Notes under the pieces: model-generated
What the model was told of the DNA's origin: nothing
The model's database searches: none
The model's input: only the letters and a program-made list of their open reading frames with translations
Shown: positions 24,163-28,773 of the stretch, piece after piece
Layout of the letters: each line of letters opens with the position of its first letter
Numbering within the stretch: the stretch's first letter is position 1
Program-made: the position numbers and the translations under genes
Origin: Rhodoferax sp.
GTDB lineage: Bacteria > Pseudomonadota > Gammaproteobacteria > Burkholderiales > Burkholderiaceae_C
Direction of reading: 5' to 3'
DNA: 28,773 nucleotides
Assembly (NCBI GenBank): GCA_030833685.1
Contig: JAURGS010000003.1
Coordinates: 1-28,773 of the forward strand

Positions 24163-25016
24163 CCAGCCAGGAGCACATTCGACAGCGCGCTTACCTGCGC
24201 CGCCGTAGGGTCAATCGCATCGCATTGGCCTTGTCGATGGGGGCCATGTGCTTTGGCCTGTTCTGGCTGTTCTGGATTCTTTGGGAGACCCTGCGTCTGG
24301 GTCTGGCAGGCTTGACTTGGAGCACGTTCTCGCAAATGACACCACCTCCCAACGAGGCCGGTGGCATTGCCAATGCCATTTACGGCTCAGTGCTGATGGT
24401 CCTGCTGGCGACCCTGGTGGGCACGCCAGTGGGCATCATGGCTGGAATTTACCTGGCTGAATACGAGCCGCGCAGCAAGCTGGCTGCGCTGACCCGCTTC
24501 GTGAATGACATCCTGCTGTCGGCACCCTCCATCGTGATTGGCCTGTTTGTCTACGCGGTGGTGGTGGCTCGTTTCAAGAGTTTTTCCGGCTGGGCTGGCG
24601 TGATCGCGCTGGCCTTGCTGGTCATTCCGGTGGTGATTCGAACCACCGAGAATATGCTTCAGTTGGTGCCTGCCAGCTTGCGGGAGGCTGCCTATGCGCT
24701 GGGTACGCCACGGTGGAAAGTGATCACGCTGATCACCCTGCGTGCAGCGCGTGCCGGTGTGGTGACTGGTGTCCTGCTGGCAGTGGCGCGTATCTCAGGA
24801 GAAACAGCGCCTTTGCTGTTCACTGCCCTGAACAACCAGTTCTGGAGCCTGAACCTGAGTGACCCCATGGCCAGTTTGCCGGTCACCATCTTCAAATTCG
24901 CCATGAGTCCCTATGAAAACTGGCAACAGCTTGCCTGGGCGGGTGTGTTCCTCATCACAGTCACCGTACTGGGCCTCAATGTGCTGGCGCGCCTGTTGAC
25001 ACGCAGCAAAACCTGA
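24159..25016 (+). CDS. pstA: Phosphate ABC transporter permease PstA
   Basis: This 285-residue inner-membrane protein shows the PstA pattern: a first membrane segment after a basic N-terminus (RQRAYLRRRRVNRIALALSM), GGIANAIYGSVLMVLLATLV, GIYLAEYEP, LSAPSIVIGLFVYAV and the EAA-type loop PASLREAAYALGTPRW. It completes the phosphate channel with PstC. It starts inside the pstC stop codon. A conserved SGETAPLLFTAL lies near the end. Length and motifs are normal. Confidence 0.97.
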   Translation: MTSQEHIRQRAYLRRRRVNRIALALSMGAMCFGLFWLFWILWETLRLGLAGLTWSTFSQMTPPPNEAGGIANAIYGSVLMVLLATLVGTPVGIMAGIYLAEYEPRSKLAALTRFVNDILLSAPSIVIGLFVYAVVVARFKSFSGWAGVIALALLVIPVVIRTTENMLQLVPASLREAAYALGTPRWKVITLITLRAARAGVVTGVLLAVARISGETAPLLFTALNNQFWSLNLSDPMASLPVTIFKFAMSPYENWQQLAWAGVFLITVTVLGLNVLARLLTRSKT

Positions 25017-25042
25017 CGCAATTTTTATCTGACCGTTGAACA

Positions 25043-25816
25043 ATGAACCAAAAGCCAGTTCCCCAAGCCAAAATCTCGGTGCGTGATCTGAACTTTTTTT
25101 ATGGCAAGTTCCATGCGCTCAAGGGGATTGATCTCGATATCCCGCAGAACAAAGTGACTGCTTTTATCGGCCCCTCCGGCTGTGGCAAGTCGACGCTTTT
25201 GCGGGTGTTCAACCGCATGTACGCGCTTTACCCGGATCAACGCGCCGAAGGCCAGGTCTTGCTCGACGGTGAAAACCTACTGACCAGCAAGCAGGATGTG
25301 GCCCTGTTGCGCGCCAAGGTGGGCATGGTGTTCCAGAAGCCCACCCCGTTTCCCATGTCGATCTACGACAACATTGCGTTTGGCATCAAGCTGTTTGAAA
25401 ACCTGAGCACCTCCGACATGGAAGACCGGGTGGAATGGGCGCTGCGCAAAGCAGCCTTGTGGAATGAAGTCAAGGACAAACTCAGGCAAAGTGGATCCAG
25501 CCTGTCGGGTGGCCAGCAGCAGCGCCTGTGCATTGCACGTGGCATCGCCATCAAGCCCGAAGTGATCCTGCTGGATGAACCCTGCTCGGCACTGGACCCG
25601 ATTTCCACTGCCAAGATCGAAGAGCTGATTGTTGAGCTCAAGCAGGACTACACCGTGGTCATCGTCACCCACAATATGCAGCAGGCCGCGCGCTGCAGCG
25701 ATTTCACCGCCTATATGTACCTGGGCGACCTGGTGGAGTTTGGCGACACAGAGCAACTGTTCTTCAAGCCGACCCGCAAGGAGACTGAAGATTACATTAC
25801 CGGCCGCTTCGGCTGA
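25043..25816 (+). CDS. pstB: Phosphate ABC transporter ATP-binding protein PstB
   Basis: This 257-residue cytoplasmic ATPase powers phosphate import. It shows Walker A GPSGCGKST (43-51), the Q-loop in MVFQKPTPFPMSIYDNI, the signature LSGGQQQRLCIARG, Walker B VILLDEPCSALDP and the H-loop VTHNMQQAARCSD. The Phe-Pro-Met after the Q-loop is typical for PstB. The 26-base gap after pstA has no clear ribosome site, so expression may rely on coupling or a leaderless-like context. The start is ATG 25043. Confidence 0.97.
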   Translation: MNQKPVPQAKISVRDLNFFYGKFHALKGIDLDIPQNKVTAFIGPSGCGKSTLLRVFNRMYALYPDQRAEGQVLLDGENLLTSKQDVALLRAKVGMVFQKPTPFPMSIYDNIAFGIKLFENLSTSDMEDRVEWALRKAALWNEVKDKLRQSGSSLSGGQQQRLCIARGIAIKPEVILLDEPCSALDPISTAKIEELIVELKQDYTVVIVTHNMQQAARCSDFTAYMYLGDLVEFGDTEQLFFKPTRKETEDYITGRFG

Positions 25817-25827
25817 GGAGTTACATC

Positions 25828-26529
25828 ATGCCCGATAAACATCTTTCCACCCAATTCGACAGCGAACTCAGTTCGGTTTCCTCCCGCGTCATGGAAATGG
25901 GCGGACTGGTGGAGTCGCAGATTCAGCAGGCGATCCAGTCTCTCGGCCAAATGAATGCTGAGTTGGCGCAGGCGGTGGTGAATGCAGAAAACCAGGTCAA
26001 CGCCATGGATGTCGAGCTCGACCATGAGATCTCGTCCATCATCGCCAGGCGCCAGCCAACTGCCCGCGACTTGCGCTTGCTGCTGGCGGTGGCCAAGCTG
26101 ACCGCCAATCTCGAGCGCGCGGGCGACGAGGCAGAAAAAATGGCCCGCATGGTGCTGTCAATCCTGCAGACTGGAACACCTCGCGCGCTGCCCGTTCTGG
26201 AATTGCGTGTGGCCTCCGACCTCGCTGCTGGGTTGCTGCGCAAAGCGCTGGACGCTTTTGCCCGCCTCGATACCGCTACCGCCCTGGCCATCGTGCGCGA
26301 GGATGGCCTGATTGATCAGGAGTTTGACAGCTTTATGCGTGTGCTGATTACCCACATGATGGAAGACCCGCGCAAGATTTCTTCCAGCCTGGACTTGTTG
26401 TTCCTGGCCAAGGCGGTCGAGCGCATTGGCGACCATGCCAAGAATATTGCCGAACTGATTATTTATATCGTCAAAGGTGCCGATGTGCGGCACGCCTCGA
26501 TCGAGGAGATCGAGATCGTTCTGCGATGA
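25828..26529 (+). CDS. phoU: Phosphate signalling regulator PhoU
   Basis: This 233-residue, all-helical protein consists of two three-helix repeats. The metal-binding E/D-x3-D motifs are visible as NLERAGDEAEKMARMV in the first repeat and ERIGDHAKNIAELI in the second. PhoU links Pst transport state to PhoR and represses the Pho regulon when phosphate is plentiful. It starts 11 bases after pstB with GAGGAG about eight bases upstream, and its stop overlaps phoB (ATGA). Confidence 0.97.
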   Translation: MPDKHLSTQFDSELSSVSSRVMEMGGLVESQIQQAIQSLGQMNAELAQAVVNAENQVNAMDVELDHEISSIIARRQPTARDLRLLLAVAKLTANLERAGDEAEKMARMVLSILQTGTPRALPVLELRVASDLAAGLLRKALDAFARLDTATALAIVREDGLIDQEFDSFMRVLITHMMEDPRKISSSLDLLFLAKAVERIGDHAKNIAELIIYIVKGADVRHASIEEIEIVLR

Positions 26530-27239
26530 AGCAGCCAACTGTTCTGGTGGTGGAGGATGAGCCATCGATTGCCGAACTGATCATGGTGAATTTGCGCCAT
26601 CACGGCTACCAGACGCGCTGGGCTGCCGATGGTGTGCAGGCCCAGCGCATGCTGCTCGACCAAATGCCTGACCTGATCCTGCTGGACTGGATGCTGCCTG
26701 GCGAAAACGGTGTGGCCCTGGCCAGGCGCTGGCGCAAGGATGCGCGCAGCCGGGATGTGCCGATCATCATGCTGACCGCGCGCAGTGAAGAGGCCGATCG
26801 GGTGGCCGGACTGGATGCCGGAGCCGATGACTACCTTGCCAAGCCTTTCTCCACCAGGGAACTGCTGGCGCGCATGCGTGCGGTGCTGCGCCGCCGGGCC
26901 CCTGAGCAGATCCCCGTGACCCTTACCCTGGCTGACCTGAGCCTGGATGAGTTGAGCCAGCGGGTCAGCTTTCGAGGTCAGGCGATCAAGCTCGGTCCAA
27001 CCGAGTACCGCCTGCTCAACTATCTGATGCGTCATCCTGAACGGGTGCATAGCCGAGCCCAATTGCTGGACAAGGTCTGGGGAGCGCAAGTCTTGATCGA
27101 AGACCGAACAGTCGATGTCCATATCAAGCGTTTGCGCGAAGCACTGGGCGAGGGCGCGGCCATGGTGGAGACCGTGCGTGGCAGTGGCTACCGCCTGACC
27201 CAGCAGGGCACAACTTCTGCCAGGGGGGGCATGGCTTGA
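26526..27239 (+). CDS. phoB: Phosphate regulon response regulator PhoB
   Basis: This 237-residue protein has a receiver domain (acidic pair VEDEPS at 9-14, phosphoacceptor Asp54 in LILLDWMLPGENG, lysine in LAKPFSTREL) and an OmpR-type winged-helix domain (from about 135; TEYRLLNYLMRHPERVHSR, then RTVDVHIKRLREAL and GSGYRL). The receiver motif DWMLPG is characteristic of PhoB. It binds the Pho box at 22064-22081. The start overlaps the phoU stop and phoR follows after 33 bases. Confidence 0.96.
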   Translation: MKQPTVLVVEDEPSIAELIMVNLRHHGYQTRWAADGVQAQRMLLDQMPDLILLDWMLPGENGVALARRWRKDARSRDVPIIMLTARSEEADRVAGLDAGADDYLAKPFSTRELLARMRAVLRRRAPEQIPVTLTLADLSLDELSQRVSFRGQAIKLGPTEYRLLNYLMRHPERVHSRAQLLDKVWGAQVLIEDRTVDVHIKRLREALGEGAAMVETVRGSGYRLTQQGTTSARGGMA

Positions 27240-27272
27240 TAATTTTCTGCCACGCCATCTGAAGCCTGCAGC

Positions 27273-28628
27273 ATGCTCTGGCGCGCCTTCAGTTTTTTGC
27301 TGATTCAGGGTCTTGGCGGTTGGCTGGGCGGGTTGCTGGCCCCCGACAACCTGCAAATCCGCGGTATGGTGATCGGCATGCTGATTGCCAGCGTGCTGGC
27401 GTTTCTGGTGGATTTTTCTCGCGGCCTGCAAGTATTGCGCTGGCTGCGCCGCGAAGACCTGGCAGATCTGCCGGTTTCCCGTGGTCTATGGGGGGAAGTG
27501 GCCTACCGGGTCAGACGACTGACGCGCAGTCGCGAGCAACTGGCGCAAGCCAGCGAGAAGCGATTGCAGGATTTCCTGGCGGCTTTGCAGGCTTCGCCCA
27601 ATGGCGTGGTCCTGATCGATGCTGAGGGTTGCATCGAATGGTTCAATCAGACGGCAGCCAGCCACTTCGGGCTGGATCCGCAGCGCGATCGCCTGCAACG
27701 CCTGGTCAACCTGGTGCGCGATCCGGCCTTTGTGACCTATGCCTCGCGCAATGACTTCAGCCATGGCTTGTCGATGAACGGGCGTGGTGCTGGCACGTCC
27801 AAGCCGCTTCGGCTCTCGGTGCAATTTCATCCCTATGGTGAAGGGCGGCGCCTGCTGCTTTCGCGCGATATCACAGCCCTGGAGCAGGCCGAAGCCCAGC
27901 GGCGTGATTTTGTGGCCAATGTCTCGCATGAAATACGTACCCCTTTGACCGTACTGGCTGGTTTTATTGAAACCCTGCAGACTTTGCCCCTGCAAGAGGA
28001 GGAGCGAGCACACTACCTTGAGCTGATGGCCAGGCAATCGCAGCGCATGCAATCCCTGGTGGGCGATCTGCTCACCCTTTCCCGGCTAGAGGCCAGTCCC
28101 TTGCCAGATGCGGTCGCGCTGGTGCCTGTCCTGCCATTGATGACGCAACTGGCAGAAGAGGCGGCAGCCTTGTCGGCCGCTCTTGCCCAGCGCGCCCAGC
28201 CGGTTCATGAGCTTCATTTTGCTACACCCCCACCCCTGGCGATCCGAGGCTCGGCGGACGAAATTCACAGCGCCCTGTCCAATTTGGTGAGCAATGCGGT
28301 GCGCTACACCCCTGCCGGAGGGTCGGTGCGGGCCGAGTGGTTGTTGCACGAGGATGGAGGGGCCAGTTTCAGAGTCCAGGACAGCGGGCCGGGCATTGCG
28401 CCCGAACACATTCCCCGCCTGACCGAGCGCTTTTACCGGGTGGATCGCAGCCGCTCACGTGACAGCGGCGGCACCGGCCTGGGCCTAGCCATTGTCAAGC
28501 ATGTGGCGCAGCGCCACGGCGCTGAACTGCACATCGAAAGCACCCCCGGCAGAGGATCGAGCTTCACCATCGGTTTTCCGGCCCACCGGCTGCACCATGT
28601 TACTGAGCCTGCGCATCAGCCCTCGTAG
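27273..28628 (+). CDS. phoR: Phosphate regulon sensor histidine kinase PhoR
   Basis: This 451-residue kinase has two N-terminal membrane segments (about 5-22 and 32-48) without a sizeable periplasmic domain, as in PhoR, then a PAS domain (about 95-195; LQASPNGVVLIDAEGCIEWF). A dimerisation domain follows with His219 in NVSHEIRTPLTVLAGF, and a HATPase domain with NLVSNAVRYTP, DSGPGIAPEHI and GGTGLGLAIVKH. It phosphorylates PhoB under phosphate limitation and is restrained by PhoU and Pst. The stop at 28626-28628 coincides with a sharp change in base composition, so the last few residues (TEPAHQPS) could be replaced sequence if that point is a junction. Confidence 0.95.
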   Translation: MLWRAFSFLLIQGLGGWLGGLLAPDNLQIRGMVIGMLIASVLAFLVDFSRGLQVLRWLRREDLADLPVSRGLWGEVAYRVRRLTRSREQLAQASEKRLQDFLAALQASPNGVVLIDAEGCIEWFNQTAASHFGLDPQRDRLQRLVNLVRDPAFVTYASRNDFSHGLSMNGRGAGTSKPLRLSVQFHPYGEGRRLLLSRDITALEQAEAQRRDFVANVSHEIRTPLTVLAGFIETLQTLPLQEEERAHYLELMARQSQRMQSLVGDLLTLSRLEASPLPDAVALVPVLPLMTQLAEEAAALSAALAQRAQPVHELHFATPPPLAIRGSADEIHSALSNLVSNAVRYTPAGGSVRAEWLLHEDGGASFRVQDSGPGIAPEHIPRLTERFYRVDRSRSRDSGGTGLGLAIVKHVAQRHGAELHIESTPGRGSSFTIGFPAHRLHHVTEPAHQPS

Positions 28629-28652
28629 CAATAGGCCTACCAATAGGCCTGC
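28629..28652. repeat. Short tandem repeat (two 12-base units)
   Basis: CAATAGGCCTAC is followed directly by CAATAGGCCTGC, one mismatch in 12. It begins on the first base after the phoR stop codon. In the minus-strand frame it encodes the repeated Ala/Val-Gly-Leu-Leu. Confidence 0.7.
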
Positions 28653-28772
28653 CAATCCTTCCAATAATGGAGATAACGTACCCCCAACAGTTGCAACGAT
28701 ACCCATAAATGCATTTTGCATTCTAGCCAATTGTCCTTGTTGTTCGTTTTGTGCTGCTATTTTTTTAGTTTC
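28629..28772 (-). CDS. Partial AT-rich reading frame of foreign type (possibly phage tail tape-measure-like)
   Basis: From the right edge, the minus-strand frame is open and starts mid-gene (ETKKIAAQNEQQGQLARM, then a hydrophobic stretch with FMGIVATVGGTLSPLLEG and LAGLLVGLLL). A polar, glutamine-rich helix running into Gly/Leu-rich hydrophobic segments is typical of phage tape-measure proteins, but the fragment is too short for a firm family call. Base composition is visibly AT-richer than all the neighbouring genes. The open frame continues left to 28485, but only as antisense of phoR, so the real gene part probably ends at the composition break near 28628. It may be a prophage end or an assembly artefact. 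Confidence 0.35.
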
Positions 28773-28773
28773 T

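Noticed and set aside
26463..27431. 322-codon minus-strand open frame opposite phoB and its flanks
   Set aside because: PhoB motifs are unmistakable on the plus strand; this frame is His/Gln-rich low-information sequence, typical of antisense frames in GC-rich DNA.

Overview
The window looks like chromosome of a betaproteobacterium of the order Burkholderiales. The grounds are the Bug/TctC-type solute-binding proteins, the pstSCAB-phoU-phoBR gene order and the moderately GC-rich coding style. No RNA gene, CRISPR array, transposase or integrase is visible.

Layout. (1) Positions 1-235 hold the 3' part of a Bug/TctC binding-protein gene on the minus strand, broken at 235. (2) About 236-20020 is a dense metabolic block of 16 genes in four transcription groups: a carboxyltransferase and an amidohydrolase-fold hydrolase (+); a TRAP importer, an unassigned permease and a SucCD-like CoA ligase pair (-); a second carboxyltransferase, a small biotin carrier, a biotin carboxylase and a short-chain dehydrogenase (+); and an Xsc-like thiamine-diphosphate enzyme, a GMC flavoprotein, a carboxymuconolactone-decarboxylase-family protein and a fused NDP-forming acyl-CoA synthetase (-). 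(3) 20021-21967 is a PEP-mutase/isocitrate-lyase-family enzyme followed by a complete Bug protein (-). (4) 22064-28628 is the phosphate regulon cluster pstS-pstC-pstA-pstB-phoU-phoB-phoR (+), with a clear Pho box. (5) After the phoR stop the DNA turns abruptly AT-rich and carries part of an unrelated minus-strand reading frame.

The main structural point is that 1-235 is a direct repeat (about 91 percent by hand count) of 20231-20465, inside the intact Bug gene. The metabolic block is therefore bracketed by one broken and one whole copy of the same gene. Recombination between them would remove exactly 20,230 bp and restore a single continuous Bug frame, so the block looks like an acquired cassette. 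Seven of its 16 genes appear to start with GTG or TTG, while all nine complete genes to its right start with ATG.

Working model (inference): the TRAP system, perhaps with the extra permease, imports an organic acid or sulfonate. The GMC enzyme oxidises an alcohol, and the Xsc-like enzyme handles the resulting aldehyde or oxoacid. Two NDP-forming CoA ligases activate acids, and a biotin-dependent carboxylase with two carboxyltransferase chains carboxylates an acyl-CoA. The substrate cannot be read from the sequence. No regulator is encoded in the block, and the set matches no complete pathway that I can name.
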